From an uncultured Ktedonobacteraceae bacterium (GTDB taxonomy: Bacteria; Chloroflexota; Ktedonobacteria; Ktedonobacterales; Ktedonobacteraceae), in assembly GCA_955652655.1 (NCBI GenBank), contig CATPCK010000978.1, forward strand, positions 1-12,592: a stretch of 12,592 bases of DNA, given 5' to 3'. A program made the translations under genes and the position numbers. Each line of letters opens with the position of its first letter. The first letter of the stretch is position 1. Shown here piece by piece: positions 6,265 to 12,592 of the stretch. The notes beneath the pieces were generated by a model. The model did not search any database, was not told the origin of the DNA, and saw only the letters and a list, made by a program, of their open reading frames with translations.

Positions 6265-7050
6265 TTACAGCACCGTCAATATTTCTGGCGCGCCATCGGT
6301 AACCGCGATGCTATGTTCAAACTGCGCCGAGCGTTTGCCATCAGCCGTACACACCGTCCAGCGATCCGCCCTCACGCGAGTTTCAGGTCGGCCAGCATTA
6401 ATCATCGGCTCAACCGTAAACACCATCCCTGGACGCAGCTTGAGCGTCGGGCCTTTTTGCGCGAAATGGAACACATATGGTTCTTCGTGGAGCGAACGTC
6501 CAACGCCATGTCCTGTATACTCTCGCACCGTGGAAAAGCCCTCTTTCTCACAATATTCCTGAATGACGGCCCCAATATCGCCGAGGGACTTTCCGGGCCG
6601 CGCCTGCTCGATACCAAGCTCCGTACAGCGCTTTGCCACATCCATCAAGCGCTGCGACTCGCTATCGACTGTGCCGATAGCAAAGGTCACGCAAGAATCT
6701 CCCACCCAGCCGTTGTAGTGTACGCCGATATCGATGCCAATGATATCGCCGTCACGCAGCCGATCTTTGTTGCTGGGAATACCGTGACAGATCACATCAT
6801 TGATGGCGGTACAGATGGTGGCAGGGAAAGGTGGCACCGCAGGGCGTCCATTGTGCGCCGGTATTGCCCCATAGCCAATATAACTAGGGATGGCCCCTCT
6901 ACTACGAATATACTCCTCGGCTATCTTGTCGATTTCAGCGGTCGTGACGCCTGGTTTCAAGTGTGGACGAATCACTTCGTACGTCTCAGCGACAATACGC
7001 CCGGCCTTGCGCAACTCGGCGATCTGCTGCTTTGATTTTATGATGACCAT
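6265..7050 (-). CDS. map: Type I methionine aminopeptidase
   Basis: Removes the N-terminal Met from nascent proteins in the cytosol; 261 residues, the usual length for the short bacterial enzyme, with no N-terminal zinc-finger extension. The five metal ligands are all present: D107 (GIDIGV), D118 (GDSC), H181 (TGHGVG), E214 (FTVEPM) and E245 (QFEHSI). The substrate-pocket His is H89 (ICHGIP). Each sits about ten residues later than in the E. coli enzyme, explained by an insertion around 61-75 (AIPAHNGRPAVPPF) before 'PATICTAIND'. The ATG at 7050 matches the family N-terminus (VIIKSKQQIAELRKAGR). Its Shine-Dalgarno is weak, the nearest being AAGGG about 12 bases upstream. It is often found in ribosomal-protein operons beside secY, adk and infA, but here it stands alone, divergent from the S53 protease and convergent with the PASTA kinase. 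Confidence 0.96.
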   Translation of the reverse strand: MVIIKSKQQIAELRKAGRIVAETYEVIRPHLKPGVTTAEIDKIAEEYIRSRGAIPSYIGYGAIPAHNGRPAVPPFPATICTAINDVICHGIPSNKDRLRDGDIIGIDIGVHYNGWVGDSCVTFAIGTVDSESQRLMDVAKRCTELGIEQARPGKSLGDIGAVIQEYCEKEGFSTVREYTGHGVGRSLHEEPYVFHFAQKGPTLKLRPGMVFTVEPMINAGRPETRVRADRWTVCTADGKRSAQFEHSIAVTDGAPEILTVL

Positions 7051-7309
7051 AAGATATATGCACCCTTGTCAGTAAACAATCTCAGGTTGATTAGAAGAAA
7101 CACAATTCATTGCAATACGATAATTTCTTTTATTTTACCCCATGAACGCAAGCCTGGGATAATTGTTCGAATTCTAAAACTTTAGCCCAAAACGTACAAA
7201 CTCATTCATTAGCAGCGTTCACTTTCATAGTAACTTTTTGCCTTTTTCAGGCTTTGTCAAGGGAACGTGTGGGGTACCCTTACACACTGGCTTCGATGGA
7301 GATATTTGT
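7051..7309. other. Divergent intergenic region between map and the S53 protease
   Basis: This is AT-rich non-coding DNA that must carry both promoters, but no confident -35/-10 pair stands out on either strand. A small GCCT-TTTTC-AGGC hairpin (7240-7252) lies 57 bases before the protease start. The protease frame is open from a TTG at 7238, inside this region, but the stretch lacks a ribosome site and does not look coding. Confidence 0.5.
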
Positions 7310-9640
7310 ATGCAACGGAACATTGTACGCAACCTCTTATTTGGTATGGTAGCCCTTCTGTTGGTTGGCACCAGTTTGATCGCAGTACGCATGACTGTAC
7401 ACGCGGACCCCCATCAGCGCGTTACCCTCTATGGCCAGGCTGTGCCCCTTGTTCGGCAAGCACGCCTGTTACGGACAGCTGATGCTAATCAACAGCTCAA
7501 TCTCTCCATCGGTTTACAGTTGCGCAACCAGGCCGACCTGGACAGCCTGCTAAGCAGCATCTACGATCCCCAATCGCCACAATATCACCAGTATTTGACG
7601 CCCGACCAATTTAACCAGCTATTTGCACCAACACCCGACCAGGTTCTGCAGGTCGAAGCATTTTTACAGAGCCAGGGATTGACCGTCACCGGTGTTGCCT
7701 CCAATAACCTGCTCGTCGATGCGACCGGCACAGTCGCGCAAGCCCAACAAACATTCAAAACCCAGATCAACACCTACCAGTTGGGGAGCCGTACCTTCTA
7801 TGCCAACGCGACGGCGCCCACCGTCCCTGGCTCGATCAGCCAGTTAATTACCTCCATCAGCGGACTGGATAACAGCGTACAGTACCATCCTCTCTACCAG
7901 CGTGGACAGTCGTCCTGGCATCATGTCGAGCAACAGCATCAACACGCTCTCCTGGCAGCACCAACTAGCGGCTATGGTCCAAAAGACCTGGTGGGAGCCT
8001 ACAATGCCGCCCCACTACAGAGCACAGGTACGCTGGGAGATAACCAGACCGTTGCCCTTTTTGAATTGGACGGCTATCAACAGAACGATGTCGCTCAATA
8101 TCTCCAGAACTACAACCTGGGCAATCCTTCTGTCACCAATGTGCTGGTAGACGGCTTCAACGGCTCAGCGGGACAGGGCGCAATCGAGGTCGAGTTAGAT
8201 ATGGAAGTCGTGGCGGCGATGGCCCCGCATGCCAACCAGATTGTCTACGAAGGGCCTAATACCACGCAGGGGCTGAACGATACCTACAACAAGATCGTCA
8301 CCGACAACAAGGCGCAGATCGCATCCATCAGTTGGGGACTTTGCGAGAACAGCTCGGGAAACGCCGAGTTGCAGACGCTCAACGCTATTTTTAAGCAAGG
8401 CGCCGCCCAGGGTATCTCGTTCTTTGCCGCCTCTGGCGATTCCGGCGCCTATGACTGTGGTGATACCAATCTGGCGGTAGACTCGCCGGCTGACGATCCT
8501 TACGTCACAGGCGTCGGCGGAACAAACCTGCAACTGAACAGCGGGGCGTACGGCAGTGAGTCGGTGTGGTCAAACCCGAACAACACCCAACGCGGTCCCA
8601 AAGGCGCTGGCGGTGGTGGCGGTCTCAGCAACACCTTTAAGCAGCCCGATTGGCAGATAGGCCCAGGCGTTCACAATCAATACAGCAACGGCTTTCGCCA
8701 GGTACCGGATATCTCCGCTGACGCCGACCCGGCGACCGGCTATGCGATGTATTGTACGGTGACTAATTCAGGGTGTCCCGGTACCGGCTGGATCAGTGTA
8801 GGAGGTACGAGCGCCAGTGCGCCACTATGGGCAGGCAGTGCCGCGCTCGTCAACCAGTACTTGCAAGCACAAGGCAAGCACCGCGTGGGTTTCGTGAATC
8901 CTACCCTCTATAGCCTCTTCAAAGCACAGCAGCAATTGCCGGCCTTCCATGATGTCACCACTGGTAACAACCTCTTTTACCCGGCCACCAGTAACTACGA
9001 CCTGGCCAGCGGCATAGGTTCGCCTGACATCTACAACATCGCTCGTGACCTTGTTGCGCTCTCGGGTGGTGGAACGCCAACACCAACGTCATCTCCTTCC
9101 CCGCCGCCAACGGATACACCTCCACCTTCGCCGACCAGCACTCCGACACCACCTCCGCCTATCCTACAAAACGGTGATTTTGAAAATGGACAGGCTCCAT
9201 GGCAGGAGTCGTCTACCAAAGGATACCAGCTGATTGACCCCTCGAACTCCTATAGCGGTCAATACAGCGCCTACCTCTGTGGCTATGCAGGTTGCAATGA
9301 CCGTATCTGGCAGAGTTTCACAGTTCCAGCAAGCTATACTAAAATCACTGTGACCTACTGGTGGTACTCCGATACGAATAAGACGGCCAAACAATGCCTG
9401 GATACGTTCAGCAGCCACCTCCAGAATAGTAGCGGAGGCACGATCCGTACTATGCAACAGAGCTGTAATACGAACGTAACTAATAACTGGGTTCAGGAGA
9501 GTTTTGATGTTTCCAACAACCTCTTTGCCTACAAGGGCAAGCCAGTCACGCTTCTCTTCCATGGCATCAATGCTCCTGGACAGCCTCAGGCCTCAGACTT
9601 CTTCGTCGATGCTGTGGTAGTAACAGTACAACAGGTGTAG
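7310..9640 (+). CDS. Secreted S53 (sedolisin/kumamolisin-like) serine-carboxyl peptidase with C-terminal adhesion-like domain
   Basis: An acid-active endopeptidase secreted as a zymogen; 776 residues from the ATG at 7310, which has GGAGA at 7298-7302 seven bases upstream. The frame stays open to a TTG at 7238, rejected for lack of a ribosome site. Signal peptide: residues 1 to about 32, hydrophobic core 'LLFGMVALLLVG', likely cleavage after VHA. An activation propeptide (about 33-200) contains 'SPQYHQYLTPDQF'. In the catalytic domain, Glu293 and Asp297 lie in IEVELDMEV, the oxyanion-hole Asp377 in SGDSG, and the nucleophile Ser501 in GGTSASAP. The Ca2+ site is near HDVTTGNN and 'YDLASGIGSPD'. 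A Pro/Thr/Ser linker (about 589-618) leads to a roughly 155-residue domain starting NGDFENG. This has the look of a beta-sandwich carbohydrate- or surface-binding module and contains several Cys. It is a likely scavenger of extracellular protein. Confidence 0.94.
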   Translation: MQRNIVRNLLFGMVALLLVGTSLIAVRMTVHADPHQRVTLYGQAVPLVRQARLLRTADANQQLNLSIGLQLRNQADLDSLLSSIYDPQSPQYHQYLTPDQFNQLFAPTPDQVLQVEAFLQSQGLTVTGVASNNLLVDATGTVAQAQQTFKTQINTYQLGSRTFYANATAPTVPGSISQLITSISGLDNSVQYHPLYQRGQSSWHHVEQQHQHALLAAPTSGYGPKDLVGAYNAAPLQSTGTLGDNQTVALFELDGYQQNDVAQYLQNYNLGNPSVTNVLVDGFNGSAGQGAIEVELDMEVVAAMAPHANQIVYEGPNTTQGLNDTYNKIVTDNKAQIASISWGLCENSSGNAELQTLNAIFKQGAAQGISFFAASGDSGAYDCGDTNLAVDSPADDPYVTGVGGTNLQLNSGAYGSESVWSNPNNTQRGPKGAGGGGGLSNTFKQPDWQIGPGVHNQYSNGFRQVPDISADADPATGYAMYCTVTNSGCPGTGWISVGGTSASAPLWAGSAALVNQYLQAQGKHRVGFVNPTLYSLFKAQQQLPAFHDVTTGNNLFYPATSNYDLASGIGSPDIYNIARDLVALSGGGTPTPTSSPSPPPTDTPPPSPTSTPTPPPPILQNGDFENGQAPWQESSTKGYQLIDPSNSYSGQYSAYLCGYAGCNDRIWQSFTVPASYTKITVTYWWYSDTNKTAKQCLDTFSSHLQNSSGGTIRTMQQSCNTNVTNNWVQESFDVSNNLFAYKGKPVTLLFHGINAPGQPQASDFFVDAVVVTVQQV

Positions 9641-9676
9641 GCCCTCAATGCTCTTGAGAAGCTCCTTCCTCCCAGG

Positions 9677-9718
9677 TGAAAGCGGGGTGCAAGGAACGCC
9701 CCTTACACCCCGCTTTCA
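9677..9718 (+). terminator. Long hairpin terminator after the S53 protease
   Basis: TGAAAGCGGGGTG (9677-9689) pairs exactly with CACCCCGCTTTCA (9706-9718). After one mismatch, AAGG (9691-9694) pairs with CCTT (9701-9704) over a 6-base loop. It begins 37 bases after the protease stop. Only a short pyrimidine stretch follows, so termination may be in part structural. Other GC-rich hairpins in this window have a similar style. Confidence 0.75.
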
Positions 9719-9792
9719 TGCGCCCTTCTTCGTCACAGGAGACAAGGAAGCATTTGAGTACAAGGGATGACACGTCTCACAGCCGAGCATTG

Positions 9793-9801
9793 TGATATAC
9801 T
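9793..9801 (+). promoter_or_regulatory. Extended -10 promoter for the glycosyltransferase
   Basis: TGA-TATACT (9793-9801) is an extended -10 element; no convincing -35 is seen about 17 bases upstream. The start would be near 9808, giving a leader of about 27 bases that includes a good ribosome site, GAGGA at 9821-9825, nine bases before the ATG at 9835. Confidence 0.5.
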
Positions 9802-9834
9802 TTATCTTAAAAAGACTTCTGAGGACGATGTACG

Positions 9835-11148
9835 ATGATTGAACAAGACGGAGCCATTTCTCCAGAGAACACCATGTTTGTCCTGCTGTGTTTTGAAGGA
9901 CCCGATGTCTACTCTACCGCCGGAGGTTTAGGCACTCGCGTCACAGAGCTCAGCGAAGCTCTGGCCCAGCAGGGCTACACCACCCACCTTATTTTCATCG
10001 GTGCCCCCGATAAGCCCAACGTAGAAGTGCGCGTCGATGGCCGCCTGATCCTGAAACGCTGGTCACAATGGATCAGTAAGTACTATCCGAATGGCGTCTA
10101 TGACGGTGAAGAGCAAAAACTCTACGACTACAACGAAAGCGTTCCCTACCATATTTACAACGAGATCGTCCGACCGGCACAGGACGAGGGCAAAACAGTG
10201 GTCATTATGGGCGAGGATTGGCATACGGCAGAAGTGATATGCCGCACCTCAGACCTGTTAAACTGGTTCGGTTTGCGTCAGAAGGTTCTGATATTGTGGA
10301 ATCTCAACAGCCTGATGTCCCTCCATCGCATCAATTGGGGTCGCCTCAGTTTCGTCTCAACGATCTGTACAGTCAGCAAGTACATGAAGCACAAGATGTG
10401 GGCCTACGGCGTCAACCCGCTGGTTATACCAAATGGCATCCCGAAGCGTCATCTCACCCCCGTTGATCCAAAAGATGTACAGCGATTGCGCGAGGTTGCC
10501 CGCCAGGATGATCCACGCCGTCTCTTCCTCTTTAAGATTGGCCGCTTTGATCCTGACAAGCGCTGGATGATGGCTGTTGAGGCCGTGGCCCGTCTCAAAC
10601 ATAGTGGCCACCCTGTCACGCTCTTCGTGCGCGGCGGGATTGAACCACACGGGGCAGAGGTCCTGCGCCATGCCTATCAAATGGGTCTGAGTATTCGCGA
10701 TGTAGTGGCCACGCGCCCGAACCTGAAACAATGTATGAATGCCGTGGCGAAGGCTGGTCCCGCCGATATTTACAACCTGCGTTTCTTCCTCCCTGAAAAG
10801 TTTGTACGCACCACCTATGCCGCCGCTGATGCCACCCTGGCGAACAGTGGCCACGAGCCATTCGGCCTTGTCGGACTCGAGGTCATGGCGGCACAAGGGA
10901 TCGCGGTCACTGGCAGCACTGGCGAAGATTACGCCGTTTCATTTGAGAATACCATCGTCACTGAAACCGATGATCCCGATGAGATCGTTGGCTACCTTCT
11001 CTATCTACGCCGCCATCCGGAAGAACAGGAGCGCATCCGCTCTGCGGGTCGCCTGACGGCAGAGCAGTTCCTGTGGGACCAGGTCATCGAAAATCTTGTG
11101 GGCAAATTAGAATTCCTGGCGCGCAAGCAGGGCATTCCATTAAAGTGA
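9835..11148 (+). CDS. Glycogen-synthase-like glycosyltransferase (GT-B fold, GT4/GT5 type)
   Basis: A 437-residue cytosolic retaining glycosyltransferase of GT-B fold. N-terminal Rossmann domain: 'YSTAGGLGTRV' (26-36) corresponds to the nucleotide-sugar loop of glycogen and starch synthases, and MGEDWHTAE (125-133) matches their conserved DWHT motif. C-terminal domain: 'FKIGRFDPDKRW' (233-244) supplies the basic donor-binding residues R237 and K242. 'SGHEPFGLVGLEVMAAQG' (338-355) carries the E-x7-E motif (E341, E349) seen in both GT4 and GT5 enzymes. No signal peptide or membrane segment is present. At 437 residues it is slightly shorter than classic GlgA. The donor (ADP- or UDP-glucose, or another sugar) and acceptor cannot be decided from sequence alone. 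It lies alone between two hairpins, without glgB, glgC or glgP neighbours, so glycogen synthesis is only one possibility. An ATG at codon 14 is an alternative start, but GAGGA supports 9835. Confidence 0.9.
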   Translation: MIEQDGAISPENTMFVLLCFEGPDVYSTAGGLGTRVTELSEALAQQGYTTHLIFIGAPDKPNVEVRVDGRLILKRWSQWISKYYPNGVYDGEEQKLYDYNESVPYHIYNEIVRPAQDEGKTVVIMGEDWHTAEVICRTSDLLNWFGLRQKVLILWNLNSLMSLHRINWGRLSFVSTICTVSKYMKHKMWAYGVNPLVIPNGIPKRHLTPVDPKDVQRLREVARQDDPRRLFLFKIGRFDPDKRWMMAVEAVARLKHSGHPVTLFVRGGIEPHGAEVLRHAYQMGLSIRDVVATRPNLKQCMNAVAKAGPADIYNLRFFLPEKFVRTTYAAADATLANSGHEPFGLVGLEVMAAQGIAVTGSTGEDYAVSFENTIVTETDDPDEIVGYLLYLRRHPEEQERIRSAGRLTAEQFLWDQVIENLVGKLEFLARKQGIPLK

Positions 11149-11150
11149 TG

Positions 11151-11478
11151 ACTCCCTACGGCTAAAGCCGAGGGCTTCTATGGACTTGCACTAATGATAT
11201 GTCATCCCATACCGTTGAAGTGTCTCAGTTCTTACAGAGAGGTGGTCTGCGCTGCTCTGCTCAAGCGAACTGCACACGATAGCAACTACCGTCGTGCTTT
11301 TACCTGCGGGACGGATTTACCGCAGAACGCCGAAACCCTCTTCTGTTGTGAGTGTGCGATGAGACTAGAACCATTGTACAAGTATCGTCAACCTGTCCAT
11401 ATGGAGATATCTCCAGAGAGAGATATGAAGAAGGAACGCCTTTCATCCCCGTGGCTGAAACCAGGGGCCTTCAGGCGA
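11151..11478 (+). mobile_element. Possible non-autonomous IS200/IS605-like remnant bounded by two homologous hairpins
   Basis: Two hairpins in the same orientation lie 293 bases apart. The first is CCCT-(A)-CGGC-TAAA-GCCG-AGGG (11154-11174). The second is CCCC-(G)-TGGC-TGAA-ACCA-GGGG (11447-11467). Each has a bulged purine at the same place and is followed by CTTC or CCTTC. Stem bases differ in a compensated way, so the fold is conserved. IS200/IS605 elements carry subterminal hairpins on one strand rather than inverted repeats, and a GGCTAAAGCC-type hairpin is familiar to me from tnpB element ends. No tnpA or tnpB reading frame is present and I cannot define exact ends. The left hairpin begins 6 bases after the glycosyltransferase stop and may serve as its terminator. 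Confidence 0.35.
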
Positions 11479-11484
11479 TCTTAG
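11295..11484 (+). pseudogene. Frameshifted zinc-ribbon protein remnant
   Basis: From 11305 the frame reads CGTDLPQNAETLFCCECAMR, resembling a double-zinc-ribbon motif of the type CxxC-G-x-x-LP-x-NA...FCxxCG. The first CxxC is broken: TGC TTT TAC (11295-11303) encodes C-F-Y in a different frame and needs one base removed (C11304) to join the TGC at 11305 as CFYC. Upstream in the first frame a TAG (11280-11282) lies only four codons before, and no start codon is seen. The frame continues through 'EPLYKYRQPVHMEISPERD' and a perfect 14-bp palindrome TGGAGATATCTCCA (11402-11415), then runs into the second hairpin and stops at 11482-11484. It is either a decayed small zinc-ribbon gene or the tail of a lost one. 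Confidence 0.4.
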
Positions 11485-11558
11485 TGGTAAACAGCAACAA
11501 GAGCCGGTTAAGATCGTGGGAGTATGGTACTAATTTTGGCTGCTTCATCCCTAAAGAA
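11485..11558. other. Short unassigned spacer
   Basis: This stretch lies between the zinc-ribbon remnant and the promoter of the transglycosylase gene. I see no gene, repeat or stable hairpin in it. Confidence 0.4.
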
Positions 11559-11606
11559 TTGACGCGGGCTAGTCTATTTGAGTAGACTCAAGAGAGTAAA
11601 GATACT
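11559..11606 (+). promoter_or_regulatory. Two overlapping promoters with a palindromic operator for the lytic transglycosylase gene
   Basis: Promoter A is TTGACG (11559-11564) and TAGACT (11583-11588), 18-base spacer. Promoter B is TTGAGT (11578-11583) and GATACT (11601-11606), 17-base spacer. TTGAGT-AG-ACTCAA (11578-11591) is a perfect 6-bp inverted repeat covering both the -10 of A and the -35 of B, an ideal place for a regulator. The leader then holds GAGG at 11625-11628 before the start codons at 11634 and 11637. Confidence 0.5.
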
Positions 11607-11633
11607 GTACGTCTGTTTAGGGATGAGGTAAGT

Positions 11634-12592
11634 ATGATGCGTTTTCGCACCTTCCAGTTAACTCAAGAAGTAGACAACAACTATTTAGAAGTAGAGAGTA
11701 ATGTTTTAACAGAAGAGCAACCCAGAGAGCATCCAGTTACCCCACCAATTCCAAATCTCCCACAGTATTTCATGCCAACGGGTCAGCTCCAGGTAAGAAC
11801 CATCGAGCAATTGGTCAATAATTCCAGTATTCACGCGGTTAGAACGACTGAACAACTCCAGAATGCTGCAAGTACCGGCACGGGTCGCACCACCGAGCAA
11901 CTTCAGAGTGCCGCAAACCCTGGTGCGGTAAGAGGTACCGAGCCATTGAAAGTTCTGGTGAATTCGCCCTCTGTTACTCCTACTCCCAAGCGCATCGTAA
12001 GAATTCCTGGCAGTCGCAAGCGGAAACACGCATCTGCCAAAACGGAAGGTTTAGCAAAACAATTACCAGCGCTATCTCCCCGCCTGCGCCACGGTATCAT
12101 TTTCATGGCGATCCTGCTGGTCGTGATGACGACACTACTCTATATGACGCCTCTCAGCAGCGGGCATGGACGCTTTTCTTTCTTTCAAGGGATCAATGAC
12201 TGGATTCATGCGCAGCAGATGAACTGGCAATTCCTGTCGCATACTGCGCAGACTGTACAGGATAATCCCGCTCAGAATAAATCCCTACCGCCTCCCCCGC
12301 CCATGACGCTGCCTAAAAGCGCCTATGTGGCGATTGCGCAACAGGATGCCATCAGCGCGGGCATCTCGCCTGTCTATTTTACGCGGCAGATAAACCAGGA
12401 AAGTGGCTTTAACCCTAACGCCATCTCACCGGCTGGGGCAGAGGGGATTGCCCAGTTTTTGCCCAGTACCGCCAGTGGGCTGGGTATCAATCCCTGGGAC
12501 CCCAACGCGGCCCTCAATGCCGCTGCCCACACGATGGCAAGCTACGCGAATACTTACGGCGGGGACTATGCTAAGGCGCTCGCCGCCTATAA
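11634..12592 (+). CDS. Membrane-anchored lytic transglycosylase (SLT domain), 3' end outside window
   Basis: A partial gene; 319 codons are visible, open to the right edge. Residues 1-152 are a cytoplasmic, low-complexity region with four exact-period 15-residue repeats (about 55-114) and a basic patch (RIPGSRKRKH, 123-132) next to one TM helix (about 153-171, 'GIIFMAILLVVMTTLLYM'). This predicts N-in, C-out topology. After a Pro-rich stretch (LPPPPPM), the SLT/lysozyme-like domain starts near 228. It contains INQESGFNP, with putative catalytic Glu256, then AISPAGAEGIAQFLPSTA (263-280) and 'YGGDYAKALAAY' near the edge, all standard for goose-lysozyme-like transglycosylases that cleave peptidoglycan glycan strands to anhydro ends. 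ATG 11634 or 11637 is the start; GAGG at 11625 is better spaced for 11637. The reverse-strand open frame over 11706-12029 is a shadow. Confidence 0.88.
   Translation, partial: MMRFRTFQLTQEVDNNYLEVESNVLTEEQPREHPVTPPIPNLPQYFMPTGQLQVRTIEQLVNNSSIHAVRTTEQLQNAASTGTGRTTEQLQSAANPGAVRGTEPLKVLVNSPSVTPTPKRIVRIPGSRKRKHASAKTEGLAKQLPALSPRLRHGIIFMAILLVVMTTLLYMTPLSSGHGRFSFFQGINDWIHAQQMNWQFLSHTAQTVQDNPAQNKSLPPPPPMTLPKSAYVAIAQQDAISAGISPVYFTRQINQESGFNPNAISPAGAEGIAQFLPSTASGLGINPWDPNAALNAAAHTMASYANTYGGDYAKALAAY
11796..11975 (+). repeat. Four 45-base (15-residue) tandem repeats inside the lytic transglycosylase gene
   Basis: The motif R-[TG]-[TI]-E-[QP]-L recurs at residues 55, 70, 85 and 100, an exact 15-residue period (codons starting at 11796, 11841, 11886 and 11931). 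Units 2 and 3 share RTTEQLQ-[NS]-AA; units 1 and 4 are more diverged. The tract lies before the TM helix, so it should face the cytoplasm. Confidence 0.8.

Noticed and set aside
7238..7309. TTG start for the S53 protease
   Set aside because: It would place 24 residues, without a ribosome site, before a textbook signal peptide that starts at the ATG 7310 with GGAGA at the right distance.
11706..12106. Minus-strand open frames opposite the lytic transglycosylase gene
   Set aside because: They are shadows of a well-supported plus-strand gene with a TM helix and SLT motifs.

Overview
The window looks like a stretch of chromosome from a filamentous, spore-forming Chloroflexota bacterium of the Ktedonobacteria type. 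This is inferred from gene content and style: two Hanks-type Ser/Thr kinases within 6 kb, a secreted S53 (kumamolisin-like) protease with a Pro/Thr linker, a SelB elongation factor, moderate GC content and many GC-rich intergenic hairpins. No rRNA, tRNA or other taxonomic marker is present, so the assignment is tentative. I see no phage module, no CRISPR array and no intact transposase.

Layout, left to right. A small XRE-type regulator lies on the minus strand (1-213) and is divergent from a short cytosolic Ser/Thr kinase (507-1448). About 690 bases of non-coding, repeat-rich DNA follow (1449-2139): a 9-base tandem repeat, C-rich direct repeats and a 52-base duplicated unit. Next come selB (2140-4071) and a membrane-anchored PASTA Ser/Thr kinase (about 4268-6103). 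This kinase converges on map (methionine aminopeptidase, minus strand, 6265-7050) across a 17-bp-stem bidirectional terminator. Divergent from map is a secreted S53 protease with a C-terminal beta-sandwich-like domain (7310-9640), which ends at another long hairpin. A glycogen-synthase-like glycosyltransferase (9835-11148) follows. The region 11149-11633 holds two homologous hairpins and a frameshifted zinc-ribbon remnant, probably debris of a non-autonomous IS200/IS605-like element. Finally, a lytic transglycosylase with an intracellular 15-residue repeat tract (11634 onward) runs off the right edge.

The genes are mostly single transcription units, each with its own promoter and terminator; I see no long operon. 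Functional themes are signalling to the envelope (PASTA kinase, SLT lytic transglycosylase, extracellular protease), carbohydrate metabolism (glycosyltransferase) and translation or protein maturation (SelB, MetAP). SelB implies selenoprotein synthesis in this organism, but its partners (selA, selC tRNA, selD) and any UGA-Sec gene lie outside the window.

I found no convincing new multi-gene system. The most unusual items are the SLT protein with exactly periodic 15-residue cytoplasmic repeats, the covarying hairpin pair with a broken zinc-ribbon gene between them, the palindrome over the likely promoter of an SD-less selB, and the 52-base repeat pair.
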